DNA of 28,494 nt from Actinomycetes bacterium (GCA_023417985.1 JAEZDV010000108.1:1-28494); one strand, 5' to 3'; shown: positions 1 through 7,022, numbered from the stretch's first letter. The notes: generated by a model from the sequence alone, not told the origin. Program-made: numbers and translations.

Positions 1-565
1 GCGGAGGGCCAGCGGGAGGCGGGGGAGGCGGGGATGCCGCGGGCGGGGGCGCCGTGGGAGGTACAGGCGGGGGAGAAGGGGGTACGGGCCGTCCGGCGGG
101 AGGCGTAGGTGGTGGTGGCGCCTGCCGGGCCGACGGAACACGTGGAGGGGCAGGCGGAAGCGAGGACGACGCAGTCACCGGCGGTTCGGGGGTCGCCGAC
201 CCCTCCCGGCGGGAGACCTTGTCCACGAGGTCTGCGACGGTGAGTCGATCGGGGTCACCGTCGTCCGCTGCGCGGCGGTTACGGCCGGAATCCGCGCGGC
301 GCCCACCGCCGTGGTCACGCTCGGAACGTGCTTCCGCGGAGTGGGCACCGCCGGAATACGCAGCGTCGGGGCCCGAATGCGCCGTCCCGGGACGCGCCTC
401 GTCGGCAGGAGCATCGGAGTGACGGGATCGGCTGCGAGGGCGCCGGTCGACCGGAACCTCCCGATGGGACGGTGGAGCCGGAACTTCGTGGAAGGTCGGG
501 TCGGCTATGGGGCGTTCCCAAGGAGCGCGATTGTCGGGCAGGCCCGAGTCGTGCCCTTCGTCCAC
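1..565 (-). CDS. Pro-rich N-terminus of a probable LCP/CpsA-type cell-wall protein (partial)
   Basis: The minus-strand frame is open from a GTG at 565 down to the window edge, so about 188 N-terminal residues are visible and the rest is missing. The visible part is disordered and hydrophilic: an Arg/Asp/Gly/Ser-rich stretch, a short helix-like segment (LTVADLVDKVSRREG), then a long run of Pro and Ala. In mycolic-acid bacteria this kind of N-terminus often precedes a membrane anchor and a LytR-CpsA-Psr domain, which joins arabinogalactan to peptidoglycan. The gene after dus in M. tuberculosis (Rv0822c) is, as I recall, such a protein. The domain itself is outside the window, so the function is inferred from context. 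The first in-frame upstream stop is at 641-643 and GTG is the only usual start between. A TATCAT -10-like box (643-648, minus) lies about 70 bases upstream, beside a small dyad at 661-673. Confidence 0.6.
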   Translation of the reverse strand, partial: MDEGHDSGLPDNRAPWERPIADPTFHEVPAPPSHREVPVDRRPRSRSRHSDAPADEARPGTAHSGPDAAYSGGAHSAEARSERDHGGGRRADSGRNRRAADDGDPDRLTVADLVDKVSRREGSATPEPPVTASSSLPPAPPRVPSARQAPPPPTPPAGRPVPPSPPPVPPTAPPPAASPPPPPPAGPP

Positions 566-732
566 CGGTGCCTTGCCTCTCCGCGGGTCGACCGCATTCG
601 CGCGCCCCGCCAGACGATCGGGCGGAGCGCAATGATCCCGTCATGATACTGACCGACTGTTACCGAAGCGGTACACGCGGCCGGTGGCGATCCGTCATTC
701 GGACGATCCGAGGGCCGGACGGGGGTGGATTC

Positions 733-1875
733 TCACCCACCCGAATGCATGATGTCGGCACCGACCGGAACGCAGGTGTCCTCCGGATCATCGAGCCAGC
801 CTTCCGGCAGCGCGACGCTGCTCGGCGACCCCTGACGCCCGCGGGGCCCCTCGGCATCTGCGGGAAACGGCACGTCGGCGTCGAGTTTCCCGAGCAGATC
901 GTCGAGTTCGGCGAGTGAGGACACGCGCGCGAGACCGTTGCGGACCTCGGAGCCGGCGGGGAACCCGCGCAGGTACCACGCGATGTGCTTGCGGAGTTCG
1001 CGGGTGCCGCGGTCTTCGCCGTGATGATCGGCGAGAAGCTCCGCGTGGCGGCGCATGATCTGCGTCACTTCACCGAGAGTGGGAGGCGTGGGAATCTCCC
1101 GGCCGTTGAGTGCGGCGCTGAGTTCCGCGAACAACCATGGCCGGCCGAGGCAGCCGCGACCGACCACCACGCCGTCGCAACCGGTCTGCGTCATCATCTT
1201 CTCCGCATCGCCTGCGTCGAAGATGTCGCCGTTGCCGAGCACCGGAACGGTGGTGACGTGCTCCTTGAGGCGGGCGATCTCGTTCCAGTCCGCGCTGCCC
1301 GAGTAGCGCTGCGCGGCGGTGCGGGCGTGCAGGGCCACGGCGGCCGCGCCCTCCTCGGCAGCGATCCGACCTGCATCCAGGTGGGTGTGGTGCTCGTCGT
1401 CGATACCGACCCGGAACTTGACCGTCACCGGGATGTCGGTGCCCTCGGTGGCCCGGACGGCTGCGGCGACGATCTGCCCGAAGAGACGGCGTTTGTAGGG
1501 GAGCGCCGAGCCGCCGCCCTTCCGGGTGACCTTGGGGACCGGGCAGCCGAAGTTCATGTCGATGTGGTCGGCCATGTTCTCGTCGACGATCATCTTCGCC
1601 GCCGCGTAGGTCGTGTCGGGATCGACCGTGTAGAGCTGCAGGGAGCGGGGTGTTTCGGTGGGCCCGAAGGTGGTCATGTGCATGGTGACCGGGTGCCGCT
1701 CGACGAGGGCGCGTGCGGTGACCATCTCGCACACGTAGAGCCCGGAGGTACTTCCGGCGCGTTCGAGTTCGAGTTCGCGGCAGAGTGTGCGAAATGCGAC
1801 GTTCGTCACGCCTGCCATCGGCGCCAGCACGACAGGGCTGTTCAGTTCGAGCGAGCCGATGCGAAGGGGTGACAT
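733..1875 (-). CDS. dus: tRNA-dihydrouridine synthase (DusB/NifR3 family)
   Basis: This 380-residue flavoenzyme reduces specific uridines in the tRNA D-loop to dihydrouridine, using FMN and NAD(P)H. The N-terminal TIM barrel opens with a family motif (PVVLAPMAGVTNVAFR, near residues 14-29). The catalytic Cys is Cys111 in MNFGCPVPKVTRKGGGSAL. The Lys and Arg of TVKFRVG, the HARTAAQRYSG segment and the FMN-phosphate segment GCDGVVVGRGCLGRPW are all present, followed by the helical tRNA-binding domain. The frame extends upstream to 1977, but that extension reads through the terminator hairpin at 1947-1978 and is unlike the family. The ATG at 1875 follows an AGAGG box and gives a normal N-terminus. 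The gene lies downstream of desA1 and upstream of the Pro-rich protein, the same order as Rv0824c-Rv0823c-Rv0822c. The last 45 or so residues are Pro/Asp-rich. Confidence 0.95.
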   Translation of the reverse strand: MSPLRIGSLELNSPVVLAPMAGVTNVAFRTLCRELELERAGSTSGLYVCEMVTARALVERHPVTMHMTTFGPTETPRSLQLYTVDPDTTYAAAKMIVDENMADHIDMNFGCPVPKVTRKGGGSALPYKRRLFGQIVAAAVRATEGTDIPVTVKFRVGIDDEHHTHLDAGRIAAEEGAAAVALHARTAAQRYSGSADWNEIARLKEHVTTVPVLGNGDIFDAGDAEKMMTQTGCDGVVVGRGCLGRPWLFAELSAALNGREIPTPPTLGEVTQIMRRHAELLADHHGEDRGTRELRKHIAWYLRGFPAGSEVRNGLARVSSLAELDDLLGKLDADVPFPADAEGPRGRQGSPSSVALPEGWLDDPEDTCVPVGADIMHSGG

Positions 1876-1946
1876 AAGGAACCTCTGGAAAGAGTTGCGT
1901 TTCAGTGGAATTGCGGTCTCCCGCGGTATCTCACCGGGAAGACGGC

Positions 1947-1978
1947 TGTGCCCGGTACCGACAGGGGTACCGGGCACA
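1947..1978 (-). terminator. Hairpin terminator after desA1
   Basis: There is a perfect 13-bp inverted repeat (TGTGCCCGGTACC and its complement) around a 6-base loop. It lies 57 bases beyond the desA1 stop and upstream of the dus start. It has no U-tract, as is usual for mycobacterial-type terminators, and should separate desA1 from dus transcription. Confidence 0.7.
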
Positions 1979-2034
1979 GGATAACCGTTTGCCGACGTCG
2001 GCCCCGAATCCAGGGACCTACCGGGCGCCGGGAC

Positions 2035-2988
2035 TCAGGACAGCGCGCCTGCGCGCTCGAGCTTGGCCGCCTCACGGGCGAGCGACCGGTCGCGCATCTC
2101 CTCGAACTTCACTGCCTGACGTTCGAGGTCTTCGAGGTGGTTCCCCAGCTGGTCGAGGGCCTGGGCGCCTGCGCTCCCGAAATCGCGTTCGAAGATCCGC
2201 CACTTTCGCAGCACCGGCATCACCACGTCCTCGAGGTGCTGACGCAGGTCGTAGATGCCGTGCTTGGCCATGAGCACTCCGTTGCGACGGAAGTTGGGCA
2301 TTCCCGCTCCGGGCATCTCGAAGGTGCGGAGAACCTCGACGATCGCTTCCAGCGTCTGCTGGGGCGCCACGTCGAGGGCGGCGTCGCAGATGTTGCGATA
2401 GAAGATCATGTGCAGGTTCTCGTCCGCCGCGATGCGCTGCAGCATCCTGTCGGCGATGGAGTCGTTGCACGCGATACCCGTGTTGCGGTGCGAGACGCGT
2501 GTGGCGAGCTCCTGGAAGGTCACGTACGCGACCGAGTGCAGCATGCCTGTCTCGTTCGGGGAACCGAAGCCGTTCGTCATGTGTTCCATGCGTGCGTTCT
2601 CGAGTGCGACGGGGTCGACACCGCGGGTGACGACGAGATAGTCCCGCATGGCGATGCCGTGGCGGTTCTCCTCGGCGGTCCAGCGGCCCACCCAGGTGCC
2701 CCAGGCGCCGTCCCGGGAGAACGCCTCGGCGATCTCACGGTGGTAGGAGGGCAGATTGTCCTCGGTGAGGAGGTTGGTGATCATCGCGGCCTTGGCCACC
2801 TCGCCGAGCTGCGACTGCTCGGGTTCCCAGTCGTCTCCGCCCATCGCGGCGAAGTTGCGTCCTTCGTCCCACGGGACGTAGTCGTGCGGATGCCAGTCCT
2901 TCGCCATAGAGAGATGCCGGTTGACGTTCGCTTCGGCCACCGGCTCCAGCTCTCGCAGCAACTCCAGGTGTGTAAGGACTCGCGTCAT
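2035..2988 (-). CDS. desA1: Acyl-ACP desaturase, DesA1-like
   Basis: This soluble di-iron desaturase of 317 residues introduces double bonds into acyl chains on acyl carrier protein. In mycobacteria DesA1 acts on mycolic-acid precursors and is essential. The ferritin-like four-helix fold is marked by EDNLPSYHREI (near 77-86), EENRHGIAM (Glu107-His110) and DENLHMIFY, which supply the two E-x-x-H iron ligand pairs. Sequence such as RWTAEENRHGIAxRDYLVVTR and ATRxSHRNTGxACND agrees closely with remembered M. tuberculosis DesA1. An ATG at 3015 is also in frame, but the ATG at 2988 follows a GGAGGG box at good spacing and matches the family N-terminus (LxxLELLxELEPV). The C-terminus is about 20 residues shorter than in M. 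tuberculosis. A 16-bp palindrome sits 42 bases upstream. Confidence 0.95.
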   Translation of the reverse strand: MTRVLTHLELLRELEPVAEANVNRHLSMAKDWHPHDYVPWDEGRNFAAMGGDDWEPEQSQLGEVAKAAMITNLLTEDNLPSYHREIAEAFSRDGAWGTWVGRWTAEENRHGIAMRDYLVVTRGVDPVALENARMEHMTNGFGSPNETGMLHSVAYVTFQELATRVSHRNTGIACNDSIADRMLQRIAADENLHMIFYRNICDAALDVAPQQTLEAIVEVLRTFEMPGAGMPNFRRNGVLMAKHGIYDLRQHLEDVVMPVLRKWRIFERDFGSAGAQALDQLGNHLEDLERQAVKFEEMRDRSLAREAAKLERAGALS

Positions 2989-3029
2989 ACCTTCGTACCC
3001 TCCGTGTGGTGTCACATGATCTCTGTCAG

Positions 3030-3045
3030 CCTACGGATCCGTAGG
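3030..3045 (-). promoter_or_regulatory. Perfect 16-bp palindrome upstream of desA1 (candidate operator)
   Basis: CCTACGGATCCGTAGG is its own reverse complement. It lies 42 bases upstream of the desA1 start, in a 257-base gap with no gene. A TAGGCT -10-like hexamer on the minus strand overlaps its distal half, so a bound repressor would block polymerase. In mycobacteria desA1 and desA2 are controlled by the TetR-type, acyl-CoA-responsive regulator MadR through a palindromic operator; I did not compare the exact sequence. Confidence 0.6.
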
Positions 3046-3245
3046 TAAAAGTCGTACGCGCCTGTCGTGCGGTACAACGCCCGTGTCGTCTCACGGTCGA
3101 TCGGTGTCTCCGATCACAAATCGTTCGCCGGTCACGGTATAGGGCGAACGGGGTGTGCAGTCGGAGGCGGGTTCCGGCGGGCGAGTCCGCAAACCCTCTG
3201 CCGAAACAATCGCCGGCGCCGGTACCGTCGGGCGTCCGCCTTCCG

Positions 3246-3851
3246 TCAGTGCTTGCCGCCGCCGAGCAGCCCCCCGAGAAGGCCGCCGAGTCCGCCACCG
3301 GAACTTCCGCCCAGGACGCTGCCGAGAAGGTCGCCGATTCTGCCCGCATCGCCGCCCGAACGACCTGCTGCTCCCTCGAGCAGACCGCCGAGAAGGTCGC
3401 CGAGCCCTCCGGTGGCGCGAGGTTCCTCGCCCGTGGCGGATTCGCCGCTGCCCTTGATCTGTTCGGCCAGGTACGACAGCACGATCGGCGCGAGGATGGG
3501 GAGGAGGTCGGCGACGAGAGTGCTCCCGCCGGAGCCGTTCACGGTTCCGAGGGTGCTGATCACCTGGTCTTTCTTCTCGCCGAACACGTTGGTGACGATC
3601 TTGCCGCCGTCCTCGGTGTCGACCTTGTCCACGTTCACGCCGCCGTCGAGCAGGCCGGACCGGGAATGCTCGTCGAGCGCCGACATCAGGGAGGCCGCAC
3701 CTTCCGGATTCCGGGCGTTGGCGCCCAATCCGCCGACGAGGGTCGGGAGCGCGGCACGGACGGCGGTGTCCGCGGTCTGCCTGTCGACGCCGAGGCGCTC
3801 GGCTACGCGATCGATCGGGACCTGGGAGAGGAGTTCGTCGAGACTTGCCAT
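3246..3851 (-). CDS. DUF937 family protein
   Basis: This is a 201-residue protein of unknown function. The N-terminal half (residues 1-130) is helical and matches the DUF937 pattern: MASLDELLSQVPIDRVAERLGVD, then ALPTLVGGLGANA, and a conserved segment LLPILAPIVLSYLAEQI. The C-terminal 60 residues are low-complexity repeats built on GGLLGGLLGG and IGDLLGSVLGG, ending in GKH. There is no signal peptide or clear membrane span, so it is probably cytoplasmic. The ATG at 3851 is preceded by GGCAGG. The gene stands alone, with about 80 bases separating it from the membrane-protein gene upstream on the same strand. Nothing nearby indicates its role. Confidence 0.85.
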   Translation of the reverse strand: MASLDELLSQVPIDRVAERLGVDRQTADTAVRAALPTLVGGLGANARNPEGAASLMSALDEHSRSGLLDGGVNVDKVDTEDGGKIVTNVFGEKKDQVISTLGTVNGSGGSTLVADLLPILAPIVLSYLAEQIKGSGESATGEEPRATGGLGDLLGGLLEGAAGRSGGDAGRIGDLLGSVLGGSSGGGLGGLLGGLLGGGKH

Positions 3852-3935
3852 GAGTACCTGCCTGGTCGTGGGCCTCCCGTCGCGGCCGCCCGTTCGGCAG
3901 AGACTAACGACTCGGGCGGTCGGCGGGTCGGCCGG

Positions 3936-4397
3936 TCAGTCGAAACTGGAGCGGGTGCCCGGAGGACGACGCACCGCGACGAGGCAGCACAGCAGCGCCA
4001 CCAGGATGCCGCTCAGCAACAACACCGTCCCGTTCTGATTGGTCAGCGCCGTTCGACGGTTCTCCTGCACGTATTCGCCGTGCGCAGAGAGGATCTGGAC
4101 CCAGAAGGCCACCGCCGTGACAATTCCGAGAACGGTACCGACCCATCCGGTGACGACCGAGTCGAACAGCGCCGCGAGCAACAGCAGGACGGCCGCGACC
4201 GCCAGCGGCACCGCAAGCGATTGGTACAGCGGCAGCCCGGGCTGCGCGATGCTCGACAAATCGCCGCTCGCGAATCCGTCCCACAACCCGGACATCGGTA
4301 TCTGCGTCGGCCGGACACCCCCGACGACCGGCAGCACGGCCCCGATCCCCAGTGCGACTGCGGCCAGAAACAGGCCCAGGTCCACGAAGCTGCGCAT
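3936..4397 (-). CDS. Small four-helix integral membrane protein, function unknown
   Basis: The product has 153 residues and about four hydrophobic helices: residues 5-27 (LGLFLAAVALGIGAVLPVV), 62-80, 85-106 and 127-146. A polar extracellular-type loop lies between helices 1 and 2, and the tail is short and basic. I recognise no family motif. The frame extends upstream to 4601, but that part overlaps the divergent promoter and the start of the opposite gene. The ATG at 4397 has a G-run (GGGGGGG) just upstream that can act as ribosome binding site and begins a hydrophobic protein cleanly. The gene is divergent from another small membrane protein at 4568 and shares an intergenic region with an inverted repeat. 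Confidence 0.7.
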   Translation of the reverse strand: MRSFVDLGLFLAAVALGIGAVLPVVGGVRPTQIPMSGLWDGFASGDLSSIAQPGLPLYQSLAVPLAVAAVLLLLAALFDSVVTGWVGTVLGIVTAVAFWVQILSAHGEYVQENRRTALTNQNGTVLLLSGILVALLCCLVAVRRPPGTRSSFD

Positions 4398-4413
4398 GTT
4401 CCCCCCCGAAACG

Positions 4414-4436
4414 AAACGAACCGAGACTGTTCGTTT
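4414..4436. promoter_or_regulatory. Inverted repeat in a divergent intergenic region (candidate operator)
   Basis: AAACGAAC, seven bases, then GTTCGTTT form a perfect 8-bp dyad. It starts 17 bases upstream of the minus-strand membrane-protein gene and 130 bases from the plus-strand one. It is AT-rich against a GC-rich background and has the size of a TetR/MarR operator. The cognate regulator is not apparent. Confidence 0.5.
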
Positions 4437-4567
4437 TGCGGACTCACCGTAGCCAAAGAAGCGCTGTAGCACCGGATGGAAACGCAGGGGGAGTGATTTC
4501 ACGGCCTGCGAGTCCGCCGATCCGTAGGCTGATGCGCGTCGATCGAGGACCCAGGGAGGGCCGCAGG

Positions 4568-5212
4568 ATGTCGGACGCGAGTATTCGGTCGGGGGAGACA
4601 CGGCAGGGCCTGCCCCCGTGGGCGAAGAAGACGCTCGTCGTGGTGGTGACGCTGGCGGTGCTCGTCATCGCGTACTTCGTGCTCGCTGCGTTCGTCCCAC
4701 GGTGGTGGGCGCAGCGAATCGCGGGTCTCGCGGACGGCGGATTCGCCCGGGGCATCATGTGGGGCCTGGCGTTCGGGGTCCTGTGTACTGCGATTCCGCT
4801 CGTCCTGTTCGGATTGATCTGGCAGGTCCGGCGATGGAAGTACCACCGAGGTCTTCAGATCCTGCTCGCCGTGCTCGCACTGGTGATCGCGATTCCCAAC
4901 CTCATGACCTTGAGCATCGTCCTCGGCAACAGCAGCGCCGCGCACGCGGGGGAGCGGATCCTCGACGTGGATGCGCCCGGGTTCCGGGGGGCGTCACTCG
5001 TCGGAGCGATCGTCGGGGCTCTTGTCTGCGTGCTCTTCCTCGTCGCGGTTTCCCGCTACCGGAAACGGGGCCGCGACCTCGCTACCGTGCGCGAGAATCT
5101 CGAGCGTCAGCGACTCGAGGAACAACGCGAACAGGAGCGACGTCGCGCAGCGGACGAGCTGGGTACCGGTCCGGAGGATGTGCCCCCGGGCTCTCATCGA
5201 ACCGACAGATGA
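4568..5212 (+). CDS. Four-TM membrane protein with charged C-terminal coiled coil
   Basis: The 214-residue product has a short polar N-terminus, then four predicted membrane helices: near residues 20-43 (TLVVVVTLAVLVIAYFVLAA), 62-84 (IMWGLAFGVLCTAIPLVLFG), 92-116 and 139-162. A highly charged helix follows (RENLERQRLEEQREQERRRAADEL), probably a cytoplasmic coiled coil. I cannot assign a family or activity; the layout suggests a membrane scaffold or a small permease-like protein. The ATG at 4568 is chosen because GGAGGG and GCAGG lie just upstream and the longer frame to 4352 overlaps the opposite gene. It converges on the lipoprotein gene, with only 15 bases between the two stop codons. Confidence 0.75.
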   Translation: MSDASIRSGETRQGLPPWAKKTLVVVVTLAVLVIAYFVLAAFVPRWWAQRIAGLADGGFARGIMWGLAFGVLCTAIPLVLFGLIWQVRRWKYHRGLQILLAVLALVIAIPNLMTLSIVLGNSSAAHAGERILDVDAPGFRGASLVGAIVGALVCVLFLVAVSRYRKRGRDLATVRENLERQRLEEQREQERRRAADELGTGPEDVPPGSHRTDR

Positions 5213-5214
5213 TC

Positions 5215-5241
5215 GCCCGGAGCCGAATCAGCTCGCCGGGC
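5215..5241. terminator. Possible bidirectional hairpin between convergent genes
   Basis: GCCCGGAGC pairs with GCTcgCCGGGC across a 7-base loop, with a 2-base bulge. It spans the 15-base gap between two convergent genes and the last codons of the lipoprotein. It is short and imperfect, so this is tentative. Confidence 0.3.
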
Positions 5242-5653
5242 TCTTCGCGACGGACTCGATGTTCACCATCGTCATGTTGAGGAGACTCTCGTCGAGCGCG
5301 CACGTGACCCCCCGCGTTCCGGACGGTCCCGCGCAATCGTCACCGGTGTAGACGGTGTACTTCTCCTCCCAGCGGTCGATGCTGCCGAGCATGTTTCGTT
5401 TGGACGCGCTTTCGGGGAGTCGTTCGACATCGCTGCGGAGTGCGACGAGACCGTCGTGTCGTGCGAGGTTGCAGTCCACGGCGGAGGTGGTCGCATCGCT
5501 CAGGCACGAGGTCGTCGCGAGAGTGGTCGCGTGTTGGGAGCGGATGAAGTTCCAGTCGACCTGGGCCCCCGCGCCGGCGGTGTCGCCGGTGCCACCGCCA
5601 CAGGCGGCGAGCAGAACCAGAGCGGGTGCGAGAGCAAGCACGCGAAGCCTCAT
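5228..5653 (-). CDS. Small secreted lipoprotein
   Basis: This 141-residue protein starts with a lipoprotein signal: basic MRLR, a hydrophobic core, then the lipobox LLAAC with Cys18 as the lipidated residue, followed by a Gly/Thr-rich linker. The mature part has four further cysteines (SCLSD, VDCNL, DDCAG, VTCAL), which could form two disulfides outside the cell. No enzymatic motif is seen, and I do not recognise the family beyond small actinobacterial lipoproteins. An in-frame ATG at 5716 would put 21 residues before the signal, so the ATG at 5653 is preferred; it follows AAGGGG at usable spacing. The gene lies just downstream of the tRNA-Lys terminator on the same strand. Confidence 0.8.
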   Translation of the reverse strand: MRLRVLALAPALVLLAACGGGTGDTAGAGAQVDWNFIRSQHATTLATTSCLSDATTSAVDCNLARHDGLVALRSDVERLPESASKRNMLGSIDRWEEKYTVYTGDDCAGPSGTRGVTCALDESLLNMTMVNIESVAKSPAS

Positions 5654-5712
5654 GACCCGTTGATCCCCTTTGTAACAATTTTCGTTACCGGCACAGTTGC
5701 TCGTGAAAAACA

Positions 5713-5752
5713 GCACGACCCGGCGTCCGGTTTCCCGGGCGCCGGGTCGTGC
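5713..5752 (-). terminator. Rho-independent terminator of tRNA-Lys
   Basis: A perfect 13-bp GC-rich inverted repeat (arms 5713-5725 and 5740-5752) with a 14-base loop lies 4 bases beyond the tRNA 3' end. On the minus strand it is followed by TGTTTTTCAC, a real T-tract, which is unusual in this genome background. Confidence 0.85.
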
Positions 5753-5756
5753 ACAG

Positions 5757-5829
5757 TGCCCCCAGTAGGGCTCGAACCTACGACCTGCGGATTAAAAGTC
5801 CGTAGCTCTACCAACTGAGCTATAGGGGC
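5757..5829 (-). tRNA. tRNA-Lys (anticodon TTT)
   Basis: This is a complete 73-base cloverleaf on the minus strand. The acceptor strand GCCCCTA pairs with TGGGGGC with one wobble, and the discriminator base is A. The D-loop (AGCTCAGTTGGTAGAGC) and T-arm (GTTCGAGCC) are canonical, and the anticodon loop is CTTTTAA. CCA is not encoded. A TACATT -10-like box (5840-5845, minus) would start transcription a few bases before the tRNA. Confidence 0.97.
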
Positions 5830-6135
5830 GTGGGCGCACAATGTAACCACATCGAGCGTCTCGATGGTATCGGACCGCTCGTCCCGCGTTTGCGCACCCT
5901 CCCGGCGTCGCGGCAACCGGCGCGGAGCACAAAAGGGCTCGGGTGCTCACCCCCTGCTTCGCACCCGAGCCGGGCAAACAATACCACTCGGTGTGTTCTC
6001 CGGACACCGCCGCAAACTGTGCCGACGACACCGCCGGGAACGCGATGCTCTCGGGCTGAGTCTCCGCGCCGACGTGGCGGAGCAGTCTAGAGTTGTCGGA
6101 GGGGGGGGACCGGTACTCGGAAGGCTGTAATCCCC
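5830..6135. other. 306-base intergenic region between tRNA-Lys and a TetR gene
   Basis: I see no convincing protein gene here. The region holds the tRNA-Lys promoter at its left end, a strong hairpin at 5937-5970 oriented to the minus strand, and a TAGAGT -10-like box at 6088-6093. A run of eight G (6101-6108) lies just before the TetR start. Confidence 0.6.
5937..5970 (-). terminator. Orphan intrinsic-terminator-like hairpin
   Basis: GCTCGGGTGC and its complement form a perfect 10-bp stem with a 14-base loop. Read on the minus strand, it ends in CCTTTTGTGC, a short T-tract. No minus-strand gene lies upstream of it, so it either ends a small RNA or stops antisense transcription from the TetR region. 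Confidence 0.5.
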
Positions 6136-6786
6136 ATGCCACTTCAGCAGGAGCGCGCGCGGCGCACCCGGGCCGCCATCGTCGAGTCGGCGGCGGCCGA
6201 ATTCGCCAAGAGGGGATTTGCGGCGGCGTCGATCAACCTGATCCTCGAGCATTCGGGCGCCACCAAGGGTGCGATGTACTTCCACTTCAAGTCCAAGGAA
6301 GACCTCGCGCGGGCGGTGCTCGAGGAGGGCCTCGACCATTACAAGGTCATCGTCGATCGATGGGTGAACTTCGACGAGCTCGATCCTTTCGAGCGACTCC
6401 ACGGCATGATCTGTGATCTGGGGGAGGCGCTCCACAACGACGTGATCATCGCAGCGGAGTTCCGTCTCGTCATCGATCCGGAATTCGTCGACGAAGCGCG
6501 TCTGCGCGGAAGTGCCGTGTGGGGGCGGGCCGGCTACCAGTTGGCAGAGCAGGCCCGAGACCTCGGGCTGTTCCGCCCGGGGGTGGATCTGCGGCGCTTC
6601 GTCGGTGCCGTCGGCTCCTCGCTCGCCGGTCAGCGCTACTTCGCCGACCTGACTGCACCCGGGGTGGATGTGCGCTCCCGGTTCGAGAGCTGCCTCGAGG
6701 TTCCCCTCGAGGCGACCGCGTCCGAGGAGTGGCTCGAACGGTGGCGGGAGCATGGCTGGCCCATCGCCCGCCCGAGTGCCCAATAG
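6136..6786 (+). CDS. TetR-family regulator, gamma-butyrolactone-receptor-like
   Basis: This is a 216-residue DNA-binding repressor candidate. Residues 8-54 form the TetR helix-turn-helix (TRAAIVESAAAEFAKRGF, then INLILEHSGATKGAMYFHF and SKEDLARAVL). This N-terminal domain resembles the ArpA/ScbR receptors of Streptomyces (GVTKGALYFHFxSKExLAxAV). The rest is the helical ligand-binding and dimerisation domain, with the family-type SLAGQRYFADLT region. The ATG at 6136 follows GGAAGG. The gene sits alone between tRNA-Lys and the tRNA-Glu cluster. No butyrolactone synthase (AfsA-like) is in the window, so the ligand is unknown and receptor function is an analogy. A TAGAGT -10-like box (6088-6093) and a possible weak dyad near 5977-5997 lie upstream. 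Confidence 0.85.
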   Translation: MPLQQERARRTRAAIVESAAAEFAKRGFAAASINLILEHSGATKGAMYFHFKSKEDLARAVLEEGLDHYKVIVDRWVNFDELDPFERLHGMICDLGEALHNDVIIAAEFRLVIDPEFVDEARLRGSAVWGRAGYQLAEQARDLGLFRPGVDLRRFVGAVGSSLAGQRYFADLTAPGVDVRSRFESCLEVPLEATASEEWLERWREHGWPIARPSAQ

Positions 6787-6814
6787 TGGGCATGACCTGG
6801 CGATTTGTGATTCT

Positions 6815-6844
6815 CGAATACCGTGGCATAAGCTGTCCAAGCTC
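6815..6844 (+). promoter_or_regulatory. Promoter of the tRNA-Glu/Asp/Phe cluster
   Basis: TTGTGA (6815-6820), an 18-base spacer and TAAGCT (6839-6844) make a good sigma-A-type promoter. The predicted start is near 6851, about 47 bases before tRNA-Glu. It lies in the gap after the TetR stop. Confidence 0.6.
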
Positions 6845-6897
6845 CCAACGGAAACGCCAAATCCCGTTGAGGGCGCGGTTCGGAGAGATCCGATCGG

Positions 6898-6970
6898 GCC
6901 CCCTTCGTCTAGCGGCCTAGGACGCCGCCCTTTCAAGGCGGTAGCGCGGGTTCGAATCCCGTAGGGGGTA
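6898..6970 (+). tRNA. tRNA-Glu (anticodon TTC)
   Basis: This is a 73-base cloverleaf. Acceptor GCCCCCT pairs with AGGGGGT (first pair G-U), the discriminator is A, and the anticodon loop is CTTTCAA. The T-arm GGTTCGAATCC is canonical. It is the first of four tRNA genes on this strand; CCA is not encoded. Confidence 0.97.
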
Positions 6971-7022
6971 CGCTTCGATTCTGTCGGAGCGTGCAGTATG
7001 TTCGGTGAAGAAGTGAATATGT

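Noticed and set aside
54..422. Gly-rich plus-strand open frame at the left edge
   Set aside because: It is the complement of the Pro-rich minus-strand frame; Gly-rich shadows are expected opposite Pro codons, and the minus frame fits the conserved gene order.
1948..3048. Long plus-strand frame (366 codons) opposite desA1
   Set aside because: It is antisense to a clear desaturase with intact iron-binding motifs and has no family resemblance; it is a high-GC third-position shadow. The same applies to long frames opposite aldA, LLM, the P450s and the oxidase.
5937..5970. 6C small RNA, suggested by the C-rich loop
   Set aside because: Only five C are in the loop, they are on the strand opposite the T-tract, and the second C-rich hairpin is missing.
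5977..5997. ScbR-type autoregulatory element upstream of the TetR gene
   Set aside because: The arms around ATACC and CGGTGTG match poorly (about four of nine positions) and need an indel, so I do not call an operator.
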